Origin: an uncultured Alphaproteobacteria bacterium
GTDB lineage: Bacteria; Pseudomonadota; Alphaproteobacteria; UBA2966
Direction of reading: 5' to 3'
NCBI GenBank assembly: GCA_958295725.1
Contig: OY282368.1
Span: 3,444,365 to 3,508,364, forward strand
DNA length: 64,000 bases
In this document: positions 25,571-33,465 of the stretch, one piece after another
How the letters are laid out: each line of letters opens with the position of its first letter
Numbering within the stretch: the stretch's first letter is position 1
The notes under the pieces: model-generated
What the model was told of the DNA's origin: nothing
What the model saw: only the letters and a program-made list of their open reading frames with translations
The model's database searches: none
Translations under genes and position numbers: made by a program

Positions 25571-26691
25571 AGCTTGTGCTCCCACAAGTGAGCCTTGATG
25601 GCACGCGCGATCGCCTGCGCCAGTCGCACCGGGACGGCGTTTCCGATGATCCGGCCGATCTTCGTGAAGTGAGGAGGTTCACTAGGTTGGACGAACGTAT
25701 AATTGCGCGGAAAAGTCTGCAGTATTGCACCCTCACGAAGCGAGAGTGCACGATCTTGTTCCGGGTGGCCAAAACGTCCGTTTCCAAATCCGTAGAATTG
25801 TGTTGTAATGGTTGGTGAAGGTCGATCCCATCGCATCCGACCATAGACGGAGGCATAGCCACGCCCCGTATCTTTTCGGTGGCACTTTGTCACGAGATCC
25901 GGGGGCCAATCTTTCCATGTACCTCCCGGTCGTGACGCGCGAATACGCTTGAGATTGAGTTCCGACAATCCACTGGCGCAATGAAGACGATCCACCGCAT
26001 CGACTTGTCCGGCCGTCAAAGGAGGCATATTGCCGATAGTCTGTGAGACCGTGACATAATCGTCTGAGCTATGAGTGCACTCCGGAAGATTCGGTTCACC
26101 ATGTTTCGAGCCGATCAGAACAAGACGAAACCTGTTCTGTGGCACACCAAAATCAAGACAATTAGCTATCATCCATCGGACAATGTAACCTGCACCGCGC
26201 AGAGTTTCCACGAAATTAGAGAAAACACGGCCACCCTTGAATCGAACGAGCTGAGGAACGTTCTCCATCGTCACGATGTCAGGATCCACATCGACAGCCA
26301 AATGGGCGAAGTCCCGGAACAGTTGCCATTTCGGGTCCTTGTGTCCCTGAGAATATCGCGAGAATGGTTGGCATGGTGCGCATCCAATCAAGATTCGCGG
26401 AAGCTCCGGCGAGAATTTCTTGGCCAATTCGATATGATTGATTTCGATCATGTCACGCCGAATGAAAGATGATTCGTTGTTCTTCTCAAAAGAGAATCGA
26501 CATGATTCGTCGATGTCGTAACCGCACGCAATCAAGAAGCCTTCCAGTAGGAAACCATACGATAGAGCCCCCCCGCCACAGAACAAATCCACCACGGTTC
26601 CCACTGGGTCGTTCCGGTTCACGCACCGGTCCCCTGTGGCTACCGACCGGCCATCGCCGGCTCCCACCTTGGTGGCTTTATTGCTCATCAT
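25567..26691 (-). CDS. dcm: DNA (cytosine-5-)-methyltransferase
   Basis: C5-cytosine methylase of about 374 aa. Motif I DLFCGGGALSYGF (SAM) is near residue 35, motif IV GCAPCQPFS has the catalytic Cys107, motif VI MENVPQL is at 142-148, motif VIII QNRFRLVLIGSK and motif X IGNAVP near the end; the target-recognition region lies between about 215 and 290. All key residues are present. The start is unsure: ATG 26691 is used, with TTG 26706 or ATG 26688 possible; none has a good Shine-Dalgarno. It heads the operon with the GHKL-nuclease and Vsr. It protects host DNA and defines the site whose deaminated form Vsr repairs. Target sequence unknown. Confidence 0.94.
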   Translation of the reverse strand: MMSNKATKVGAGDGRSVATGDRCVNRNDPVGTVVDLFCGGGALSYGFLLEGFLIACGYDIDESCRFSFEKNNESSFIRRDMIEINHIELAKKFSPELPRILIGCAPCQPFSRYSQGHKDPKWQLFRDFAHLAVDVDPDIVTMENVPQLVRFKGGRVFSNFVETLRGAGYIVRWMIANCLDFGVPQNRFRLVLIGSKHGEPNLPECTHSSDDYVTVSQTIGNMPPLTAGQVDAVDRLHCASGLSELNLKRIRASRPGGTWKDWPPDLVTKCHRKDTGRGYASVYGRMRWDRPSPTITTQFYGFGNGRFGHPEQDRALSLREGAILQTFPRNYTFVQPSEPPHFTKIGRIIGNAVPVRLAQAIARAIKAHLWEHKL

Positions 26692-26800
26692 CCCTACGTT
26701 CGCCAATAGTTCCGTTCAACGTTCTCTGGATTTCTCGACTTCCGCCGACGGGCCATGTCCCGTCCACCCCGTAAAAGACACCCCGTATTCCGCACTCCGT

Positions 26801-26975
26801 TCACGCCCAACTCCGCACCTGCAGCCTCCAGAAACCCTTGAAATCCCGAGTGTTCGATATATGCGACCGCCACGATCTGCCCGTCGACGAACGGCGGCCT
26901 CCCGCCGTCCGCGCCCAGCCGCGCACGCTCCAGCACATACCAGTCCGCTGCCTCCCGGTCATGGTCGAGAACGTT
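26801..26975 (-). pseudogene. Decayed VapC/FitB-like PIN-domain toxin fragment
   Basis: One minus frame reads DREAADWYVLERARLGADGG, then RPPFVDGQIVAVAYI, resembling the helix and acidic-residue block of PIN-domain toxins (usual form: ...GRPIPFADGQIAAIA). Immediately after a frame change the sequence continues NTRDFKGF and LQVRSWA, matching the usual ending TRNVRDFEG...L.V.NPW. The N-terminal half and the antitoxin are missing. It lies directly upstream of the dcm operon. The match is by eye over about 55 residues, so moderate confidence. Confidence 0.5.
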
Positions 26976-27039
26976 TCCCGATCATCTTCTCGCCTGTCAT
27001 GCTCATGCCCGTGTACGTTACATTGAACCCACCCAGCGG

Positions 27040-27222
27040 CAAAACCACTGCCCATCCTCAAGTGGGAACGCAACGCGGTTCTTTTCGACTGACACTACCC
27101 CGGCCGTGCTGCCGTTCACCAGCCCGAGGTGTGTCTAGGCGCGATGGAAGGCAATCACGTCGCCGGGTGAGTAGTTGACGGCGAGCGACTTCTCCGCCGC
27201 AGTGCAGCCGTGGGAACCCAGC
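27040..27222 (-). pseudogene. Fragments of a MobF/TraA-type conjugative relaxase-helicase
   Basis: Two successive minus-strand frames carry pieces of the C-terminal region of relaxase-helicase proteins: AAEKSLAVNYSPGDVIAFHRA ending in a stop at 27135-27137, then, in another frame, LGLVNGSTAGVVSVEKNRVAFPLEDGQW. The LGLVNG(x)TA...VE...VAF.LEDG series is characteristic of TraI/TraA-like proteins. Stops and frame changes show decay. It indicates that a conjugative or mobilisable element once lay here. Confidence 0.45.
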
Positions 27223-27248
27223 CTCTACGGCGGGACTCACGAAGTCGT

Positions 27249-30104
27249 TCATGGCGTTTCCTCACGGTTGCGGGCTGTATTGAGCCCCAGCAACTCCCGC
27301 AACGCCTCGTCGTTTCCGATATCCTCCGGCCAGCCGTAGGCCGCCGCCACGGCGGCGTCGAGGGCGGCGTGCGCGTCGACGAGCCATCGCGGGCGGGCGT
27401 TGTAGAGGGCGGTCAAGGTGCGGGCCTTGAGCTCCCTTGCCGCCGTCTCGTCGCGGGGGACGGGGCGCCTGGGATAGCCGGGAACCGGCTCGTCGATCCA
27501 CTCCACCCATTCGGGCGGGTTCAGCCAGCGGTCGCGGAGCTCGACGAGTCTTCGCGCCGCATCGGCGATGGCGGCGGCGCGCGGGTCGTCGGCATAGTTG
27601 GCGGCGGGGATGTCGGGGGAGAGCCCTTCGGGGAAGGGGAAGGTTTCGAAGGTGGTGGTGGGGGTGTAGCGCGGATCGTTGCCTTTACCGAGCCACGTTC
27701 CGAGCCGCAGCGACCATGCCTCGTGGAACCGGCTGTGGAGAATACCGAAGGTCGTGTCGTCGTCGCGGGCGATGGCAATCAATGCGCTGTCGGGACACAC
27801 ACGTGCGTCGAGCCAGACGAACAGCCGGTGCTTGGCGACCCTTGGAGTGGCTATGTAGCGAGATACCGCTCCGATCCGTCGGAACATCGTCTGTCCCGAG
27901 CGATCGTGCCGCCACCAGTTCCGTCGCAAATCGTCGCGGCGGTTGCGACCCCGCGCCGACTTCACATGTTCCATCACATGCGCGAACGGCGCTTCGTAGA
28001 ACGCGGCGTCGACCTCGTTCATCTCGTGCCCGAAGTCGACGATCCACTTGTCTTGCGGACGGCGCGTCACATCCATGCCGTTCATCCACGGCTTGAGGAC
28101 GTCGGCGTTGGGCCGCCCGTTCGGGTTCACGGGGAGTCGTAGCCACGCGCGGGCCAGCTCTCCGGAAACGTCGAACGCGCCTTTCTTCATGCCGCCAACG
28201 AACGCTACGCCGCGATTGCGGGCGAGCTTCGCTGCTCTCGTGATGTCCGCCGCGCTCGCGCTCAGGTCTGCGTTGATACGCGGTGCATCCCGGCCGTCCA
28301 GGCGCACGACCGGTTCCGCGTCCTTCGGACCGAAACACACCAGCGACACCCGCACCGCCGCCCCGTCCACCACCCACGGCTCGTCGGACCATGCGTCGAA
28401 AATCGTCGCGTCCTTCACGATCCGGTCGAGCACAGCGCGGTTGCGTCCGCCCCGGATCGAGTTCGTCGCCACCAAGCCCGCACGCACGACTTCGCCGCGA
28501 GCCACCAAGTCGCCGGCCTTATGGAACCAGTAGCAGACAAGATCCGCAAACGCGGGAACGGAACCTTTGTAGAGATCGCGTATCGCCTCCGTGTAGTCGT
28601 CGCCGAGGGTTTCACGCATGGGCGAGTAGCCCAGGAACGGCGGATTGCCGATCGCGACGTCGGCTGCGGGCCAGTCCGGTTCGTCGCCCGCCGGGGCCAG
28701 GATCGCGTCGCGACATTCGATGGTGTCGAGCGGCTTGAGGATCGGGTCGTGCGACACGTCGAACCCGTTGCGGCGCATCCACTGGATCTCCCCGATCCAC
28801 ACCGACACACGCGCCAGCTCGGCCGCGTAGGCGTTGACCTCGATCCCCTTGACGTTCGCCGGCCCGATCTCGGGAAACGACCGTTGCAGCCCCAGCGCCT
28901 CCGCCTCCAGCTGCGCCCGGTGCTCCAGGTCCTTCAGCGCGTGCAGCGCCAGGTAGAGGAAGTTCCCCGAACCGCACGCCGGATCGAGCACGACGAAGCC
29001 GCGCAGCCGTTCGAGAAACGCGCGGAAGCGCCGTTCGGCCTCGCCCCGCCGCCGCGTCCGCACCGCCCCCGGCCCGGCCGCCTCCGCCCGTTCGAGACCG
29101 GCGGCGATCTCCGCCTTCGCCGACTCCCACTCCGCCAGAAGCGGGCGGACGATCACCGGCTCCACGATCCGCATGATCTTGTCGCGGTCCGTGTAGTGCG
29201 CCCCGAGTTGCGAGCGCTTGTCCGGGTCCAGACCGCGCTCGAACAGCGTGCCCAGGATCGACGGGTCGATCTCCGACCAGTCGAGCGCCGCCGCCGCGAG
29301 CGCCGTCTCGATCTCTTCCTTCCCCAACGGCAACGCCGCGTCGTCGTCGAACAGACCGCCGTTGAACCGCGCCACGACCTCGAACCCCACGTCTCCGCCC
29401 CCGGACATCGCCCCGAACAGGCGGCCCGCCAACTCCGCGAAGCCTTCGGGCCGGCGCCGCGCGTGTTCGAGCATCCGCGTGAACATGCTGTCGGGCAGCA
29501 GACCCACGTCCTCCGCGAACATGCAGAACACCAGACGGTTCACGAAGTGCGCCACCGCGCGCGCCTCGTGGCCGCGCCCGCGCAGCGATTGCGCCAGCGC
29601 CGCGAAGGTCGCCGCCGCCCGCTCCGTCAGCGCCTGCCGGCTCTCCCCCGGACGCAGCCGCTCCGGGTCCGACATCGCCCATTTGAGCTTGTCCCGCGCC
29701 GCCGCGTCCGCCAGGTCCTCCAGCGCGAACTCGTGGGTCGCGCTCACGCTGTTGGTCCAGTTGGTGCGGATGCGGAACCGCGCCATGTCCGAGACGATCA
29801 GCAGCGGCGGGTTCTCCAAGGCAAGCGCGTATTGCCGCAACTGGTTGAACGCCGCGTCGAGGTCGGCGCGCCGGCCCTTGTACTCCCAGGCGAAGCAGCC
29901 CCGTTTCCACACGTCGGCCCAGCCCTCGCCGCCCGTGTCCTTGCGCGCCCCGCGCTCGAAGCAATAGGTCTCCCCGGTCGGGTCGGCCTCCGCCGGCGTC
30001 GGCTCGCCCAGCAGCCGGCACAGGTCGATGAAGTGCTCCTGACTCCCGGAGCGCTCCTTCAACGCCGACGCCCGCCACTTGGCGATGAACGCCCCCGGCG
30101 TCAT
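27249..30104 (-). CDS. MmeI-type (type IIL) bifunctional restriction-modification enzyme
   Basis: Single-chain enzyme of 951 aa. The N-terminal nuclease has D64-x9-E74-x-K76 (ADVWKRGCFAWEYKG), the MmeI-family spacing. A helical connector (about 150-330, with GAHYTDRDKI at its end) leads to an N6-adenine methylase with motif I LDPACGSGNFLYLALHALK and motif IV IGNPPFLGY, then a target-recognition region and a C-terminal helical tail. Such enzymes cut about 20 bp from their site and methylate one strand. ATG 30104 gives the typical opening MTPGAFIAKWRAS; ATG 30116 is possible. Unlike the dcm operon it is GC-rich like the core genome, so it was probably acquired separately. No frameshift seen; likely functional. 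Confidence 0.9.
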   Translation of the reverse strand: MTPGAFIAKWRASALKERSGSQEHFIDLCRLLGEPTPAEADPTGETYCFERGARKDTGGEGWADVWKRGCFAWEYKGRRADLDAAFNQLRQYALALENPPLLIVSDMARFRIRTNWTNSVSATHEFALEDLADAAARDKLKWAMSDPERLRPGESRQALTERAAATFAALAQSLRGRGHEARAVAHFVNRLVFCMFAEDVGLLPDSMFTRMLEHARRRPEGFAELAGRLFGAMSGGGDVGFEVVARFNGGLFDDDAALPLGKEEIETALAAAALDWSEIDPSILGTLFERGLDPDKRSQLGAHYTDRDKIMRIVEPVIVRPLLAEWESAKAEIAAGLERAEAAGPGAVRTRRRGEAERRFRAFLERLRGFVVLDPACGSGNFLYLALHALKDLEHRAQLEAEALGLQRSFPEIGPANVKGIEVNAYAAELARVSVWIGEIQWMRRNGFDVSHDPILKPLDTIECRDAILAPAGDEPDWPAADVAIGNPPFLGYSPMRETLGDDYTEAIRDLYKGSVPAFADLVCYWFHKAGDLVARGEVVRAGLVATNSIRGGRNRAVLDRIVKDATIFDAWSDEPWVVDGAAVRVSLVCFGPKDAEPVVRLDGRDAPRINADLSASAADITRAAKLARNRGVAFVGGMKKGAFDVSGELARAWLRLPVNPNGRPNADVLKPWMNGMDVTRRPQDKWIVDFGHEMNEVDAAFYEAPFAHVMEHVKSARGRNRRDDLRRNWWRHDRSGQTMFRRIGAVSRYIATPRVAKHRLFVWLDARVCPDSALIAIARDDDTTFGILHSRFHEAWSLRLGTWLGKGNDPRYTPTTTFETFPFPEGLSPDIPAANYADDPRAAAIADAARRLVELRDRWLNPPEWVEWIDEPVPGYPRRPVPRDETAARELKARTLTALYNARPRWLVDAHAALDAAVAAAYGWPEDIGNDEALRELLGLNTARNREETP

Positions 30105-30183
30105 GCGGTCGCCCATGTGGCCGTCCGGGCGCGGCGCCCGGACGGGACCGGTTCGCGATGTTCGCGAGGGGCCATCACATCCC

Positions 30184-30213
30184 ATTATGTGTTCTCAATT
30201 CGTTCCGAGTCAA
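30184..30213 (-). promoter_or_regulatory. Putative sigma-70 promoter of the MmeI-type gene
   Basis: On the minus strand TTGACT (-35, 30208-30213) and CATAAT (-10, 30184-30189) are 18 nt apart in a locally AT-rich stretch about 80 nt upstream of ATG 30104. Five of six bases match consensus in each box. Confidence 0.45.
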
Positions 30214-30253
30214 GGGGCGTCGACACGAACCGGTCGCCGGAGCCGCGCCGGGA

Positions 30254-30454
30254 TCAGAAGTCCTTGGCGATCCCCTTTCTCTCCCAATCCCCGTAGCGCG
30301 TCGGTTCGGGACCGCTCGGACCGCCCCGTTCCCCGTCCGGCGCGCCGCTCCGTTCGCGCCCGGGCGACCGGGCCTTCCCGGCCGGCTCGACCGCCGCGGC
30401 CTCGCCGTCGGGCCGCGCGGACGCGGCGGCGTCCGACTCGGCGTCCGTTTCCAT
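30254..30454 (-). CDS. DUF1674 protein (SdhAF4-like succinate dehydrogenase assembly factor)
   Basis: Small protein of 66 aa. The conserved C-terminal signature GPEPTRYGDWERKGIAKDF is nearly identical to the DUF1674/SDHAF4 motif, whose mitochondrial relatives bind the flavinylated SdhA before complex II assembly. The N-terminal 45 residues are disordered, rich in Ala, Glu and Arg. ATG 30454 is the first start giving a normal length. Position next to, and divergent from, rsmB is the usual one in alphaproteobacteria, which supports the call. No signal peptide; cytosolic. Confidence 0.85.
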   Translation of the reverse strand: METDAESDAAASARPDGEAAAVEPAGKARSPGRERSGAPDGERGGPSGPEPTRYGDWERKGIAKDF

Positions 30455-30616
30455 GGGCCGGAACCTCGATTCCCCGCCGCGGGGGCCGTTCCTCCCGCGA
30501 CCGAGGCTTCCACATGCACGAACCGCCGGCCCGCCGTCAACGGGCCGGCGGCATACGCGGAGAGATATTCCCGGCCCATGATCGACAGGGCGGCGGGCGT
30601 GCGCTAAAGCCGCGTC

Positions 30617-31930
30617 ATGGCCCCCGCGTCCGACCCACGCATGGCGGCATCGGCGTTCCTCTCGGCGGTGCTCGACCGGCGCGAGCGACTCGACGACGTG
30701 CTCGCGGAAGCGTATGCCGAGGGCGGGCGGTACGTGCGCCTCGACCGCCGCGACCGGGCGTTCGCGCGGCTTCTGGCGTCGACCGCGCTGCGGCGTCTCG
30801 GCCAGATCGACCGGGCGGTCGACGCGCTGCTGGACCGGCCCCTCCCCGCACGGCTGACGCGCGTCAGACACGCCCTGCGGCTGGGCGCCGCCCAATTGCT
30901 GTTCCTGGAGACGCCGCCCCACGCCGCCGTGGACCGGACGGTGCGCCTCGTCGGACGCGACAGCCCGTTCAAGGGATTGGTCAACGCGGTGTTGCGGCGT
31001 CTCGCGCGCGACCGCGACGCGCTTCTCCACGCGCCGGACCCCGCCCCTCTCAACACGCCTGCGTGGCTGTGGACGTCGTGGCACGCGGCGTTCGGCGAAG
31101 CGCGGTCCCGGGAGATCGCGCGCGCGCACGCGATGGAGCCGCCCCTGGACCTGTCGGTGAAATCGGACGCCGGGGACTGGGCGCGCCGGCTGGGCGCCGA
31201 GGTCCTTCCCACGGGGTCCCTCAGACGCCGCGGCGGCGGTCCGATCGAGGACCTTCCCGGCTATTCCGATGGGGATTGGTGGCCCCAGGACGCCGCGGCC
31301 GCCGTTCCGGCGCGCATTCTGCTCTCGTCGCTGCGGGGAAACCCCGCGGACGCCAGGATCCTGGACTCCTGCGCGGCGCCCGGCGGCAAGACGGCGCAAC
31401 TGGCCGCCGCCGGCGCCGTCGTCGACGCGCTGGACGTGTCCGCCGCCCGGCTACGGACGTTGCGCGCGAACCTGCGACGGCTGGACCTGAAGGCCAATGT
31501 CGTGGAGAGCGACCTTCGCGTCTGGACGCCGGGGCGGCCTTACGAGGCGATTCTCGTCGACGCGCCCTGCACGGCGACCGGAACCATCCGCCGCCATCCC
31601 GACGTCCCGCATCTGAAGCGACCGGCGGACGTGGCGCGCCTGGCGGAGTTGCAGGGCCAATTGCTCGCCGCCGCCGCCGACATGCTGGCCCCGGGCGGCG
31701 TCCTCGTCTATTCCGCCTGCTCGTTGCAGCCGGAGGAAGGCGCCGAACAGGTCGAACGCCTTTTGTCGTCCCGCCGCGACCTGGAGCGGTGGCCGATCGA
31801 ACGCACGGACGTCGCGGGGCTCGAGCGATCCGTTCTGCCCGCGGGGGACGTTCAAACCCTTCCCTGCCATCTGGCCGAAGCCGGGGGGGTCGACGGGTTC
31901 TTCGTCGCGCGCCTGAAACGAACGGCGTAG
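30617..31930 (+). CDS. rsmB: 16S rRNA (cytosine-967 C5) methyltransferase RsmB family
   Basis: 437-aa protein with an N-terminal NusB-like RNA-binding domain (about 8-130, including FLSAVLDRRERLDDVL and FKGLVNAVLRRLARD) and a C-terminal SAM methylase. Motif I is DSCAAPGGKTAQLA, motif IV VDAPCTATGTIRRHPDV carries the first cysteine, and motif VI YSACSLQPEE the catalytic cysteine. It methylates C967 of 16S rRNA in E. coli; related RNA cytosine methylases differ in target. Starts at ATG 30617, 162 bp from the divergent DUF1674 gene. In related genomes rpe and a heparinase-like gene follow; here a toxin-antitoxin remnant lies in between. Confidence 0.92.
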   Translation: MAPASDPRMAASAFLSAVLDRRERLDDVLAEAYAEGGRYVRLDRRDRAFARLLASTALRRLGQIDRAVDALLDRPLPARLTRVRHALRLGAAQLLFLETPPHAAVDRTVRLVGRDSPFKGLVNAVLRRLARDRDALLHAPDPAPLNTPAWLWTSWHAAFGEARSREIARAHAMEPPLDLSVKSDAGDWARRLGAEVLPTGSLRRRGGGPIEDLPGYSDGDWWPQDAAAAVPARILLSSLRGNPADARILDSCAAPGGKTAQLAAAGAVVDALDVSAARLRTLRANLRRLDLKANVVESDLRVWTPGRPYEAILVDAPCTATGTIRRHPDVPHLKRPADVARLAELQGQLLAAAADMLAPGGVLVYSACSLQPEEGAEQVERLLSSRRDLERWPIERTDVAGLERSVLPAGDVQTLPCHLAEAGGVDGFFVARLKRTA

Positions 31931-32091
31931 CCCGCGGCGCTACCCAGGAAAAGGCTGCCAAAGGTGCCCGGAAGCGAGTGTTCGTCCCGATTCCGAGCGC
32001 CATGAAAAGCGACGCTCCACTTTCAACCATTTAATCGATTTTACTGGATTTATATCCTTTTTTCATCCGCTTAAACTTTACGTAATACGAC

Positions 32092-32116
32092 TTCATGTAA
32101 AACTATACTACATGAA
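32092..32116. promoter_or_regulatory. Perfect inverted repeat overlapping the hicA start codon
   Basis: TTCATGTA and TACATGAA are perfect 8-bp inverted arms separated by 9 nt; the right arm contains the ATG of hicA. It lies in an AT-rich stretch unlike the flanking DNA. This fits the operator of an autoregulated toxin-antitoxin module; direct evidence of binding is absent. Confidence 0.5.
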
Positions 32117-32332
32117 AACGAGAAAACTCAGAGATATTATCGGCATACTTCGAGACAACGGGTTTCGGGAAGTGCGTCGCAAAGGAAGCCACGCGACCTA
32201 TCGTGGCTCAGTCGATGGCGTACTCCACCAAGTCACCATCGCATGCACGCGGGGGGAGACGACGTGGCGAAGGGTACGCTGCGGAACATCATCCGCCAGT
32301 CGGGCCTTCCAAAAGAATTGTTTCGTCAATAA
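32112..32332 (+). pseudogene. hicA: HicA-like mRNA interferase toxin, frameshifted
   Basis: The frame from ATG 32112 gives LRDIIGILRDNGFREVRRKGSH, then the double-stranded RNA-binding-like fold with the catalytic histidine in KGSHATYR and VLHQVTIA. At about 32243 the correct continuation shifts by one base: HAGGDDVAKGTLRNIIRQSG, then LPKELFRQ, ending at TAA 32330-32332, the normal HicA C-terminus (73 residues in all). The uninterrupted frame instead runs into nonsense. One base appears deleted at the TGCACG sequence (32244-32249). The toxin is therefore inactivated unless this is a sequencing error. No Shine-Dalgarno is visible. The HicB-like partner is on the opposite strand, overlapping the end by 7 bp. 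Confidence 0.7.
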
Positions 32333-32640
32333 GTCGCGACCGCCGTCGTATAGGTATGACGATACTCGCCGCCGCTGCGGCGTTCGTGGAACTTCGCCAG
32401 CGCGACGGCGATGACATACTTGACCCACAAGCACCAGGGCGCGCGTCGGCGCAACAGCCGAACCCGGTCGGCCTCCGACAAGTCCTCAAGGCTCTCGACG
32501 TGCAGGTCGATGGCTTCCTTCAGGCGCGTCTTCACGGCCGGGAACGAATCGGCCTGCGCGGCAAGGTCGAAGTCCAGGCAGATCGCTTCCCACTTGCCGT
32601 CTCGCGCCTCGGCAAGGCAACGTACGTGAAACTCGGTCAT
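32326..32640 (-). CDS. HicB-like antitoxin-fold protein
   Basis: 104-aa protein starting at ATG 32640 with GGAGGGG upstream. The N-terminal half (FHVRCLAEARDGKWEAICLD, then FDLAAQADSFPAVKTRLKEA and IDLHVE) follows the partial RNase-H-like fold of HicB antitoxins, in which a strand with C/A-x-C-L-D-L is followed by a helix of the type EEAL.NL.EAI. The C-terminal half (LLRRRAPWCLWVKYVIAVAL) is not a usual DNA-binding domain. Classical hicAB genes are co-directional; here the gene converges on hicA, so it may belong to a related family rather than be its true partner. Confidence 0.6.
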   Translation of the reverse strand: MTEFHVRCLAEARDGKWEAICLDFDLAAQADSFPAVKTRLKEAIDLHVESLEDLSEADRVRLLRRRAPWCLWVKYVIAVALAKFHERRSGGEYRHTYTTAVATY

Positions 32641-32791
32641 CCCCCACGCCCCTCCACCCCTCCCTGGGTTCTCCCGAAGAAGGGGACGCGCCATCACGAT
32701 CGGTGACGAAACGCTACATTTTCAGATCAACGATCCCCGGACATCAATCAAGAATTGCGGCCCCCCGGGCAAACTGGTACGACGGCGCGGC

Positions 32792-33460
32792 ATGAGGAAG
32801 AACGTGCGGGTGGCTCCTTCGATCCTGGCGAGCGACTTCTCGCGCCTGGGCGAAGAGGTGCGGGCGGTCACCGAGGCCGGGGCCGACTTCATCCATGTCG
32901 ATGTCATGGACGGTCATTTCGTGCCCAACATCACGGTGGGGCCGTCCGTCGTTCGGGCGATCAGAAGCTGTAGCGCCCTGCCGTTCGACGTCCATCTCAT
33001 GATCTCTCCGGTAGATCCCTACGTGGAGGCGTTCGCCGAAGCCGGATCGGACACGCTCACCGCGCATCCGGAGGCGGGACCCCACCTCCACCGCACGATC
33101 CAGCTGATCAAACGGCGCGGGGCGCGGGCCGGGGTGTCGCTGAATCCCTCCACACCCGTGGAAGCCGTCCGCCCGGTCCTCGACGAGGTCGATCTCGTCC
33201 TGGTGATGAGCGTCAACCCGGGATTCGGCGGCCAGACGTTCCTGCGTGGCGCGCTGAAGAAGATCGCGGCCATCCGCGAGATGATCGACGCCGGCGACCG
33301 CGACATCGACCTCGCGGTGGACGGCGGGATCACCGCCGAAACCGCGCCCCTCGTCGTCGACGCGGGCGCCGACATGCTGGTCGCCGGCACCGCGATCTTC
33401 CAGGGTGGACCGGAGAAGTACCGGGAGAACATCCAGACCCTGCGCGAGAGCGTTCGATAG
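32792..33460 (+). CDS. rpe: Ribulose-phosphate 3-epimerase
   Basis: TIM-barrel epimerase of 222 aa interconverting ribulose 5-phosphate and xylulose 5-phosphate (pentose phosphate and Calvin pathways). The family signatures are intact: VAPSILASDFSRLGEE near residue 7, IHVDVMDGHFVPNITVGP (metal-binding His and Asp), FDVHLMI, VLVMSVNPGFGGQTF and the second catalytic aspartate in DLAVDGGIT. Length is normal. ATG 32792 has no strong Shine-Dalgarno. The heparinase-like gene follows after 5 nt and is presumably co-transcribed. Confidence 0.96.
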   Translation: MRKNVRVAPSILASDFSRLGEEVRAVTEAGADFIHVDVMDGHFVPNITVGPSVVRAIRSCSALPFDVHLMISPVDPYVEAFAEAGSDTLTAHPEAGPHLHRTIQLIKRRGARAGVSLNPSTPVEAVRPVLDEVDLVLVMSVNPGFGGQTFLRGALKKIAAIREMIDAGDRDIDLAVDGGITAETAPLVVDAGADMLVAGTAIFQGGPEKYRENIQTLRESVR

Positions 33461-33465
33461 ATGCC

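Noticed and set aside
28521..30296. Plus-strand 591-codon frame opposite the MmeI-type gene
   Set aside because: Arg/His-rich antisense shadow.
30079..32034. Plus-strand 651-codon frame spanning the DUF1674 gene and rsmB
   Set aside because: Out of frame with rsmB and Arg-rich; no motif.
32104..32109. TATACT as a -10 box for hicA
   Set aside because: Only 3 nt separate it from the ATG and no -35 box is at the right distance.
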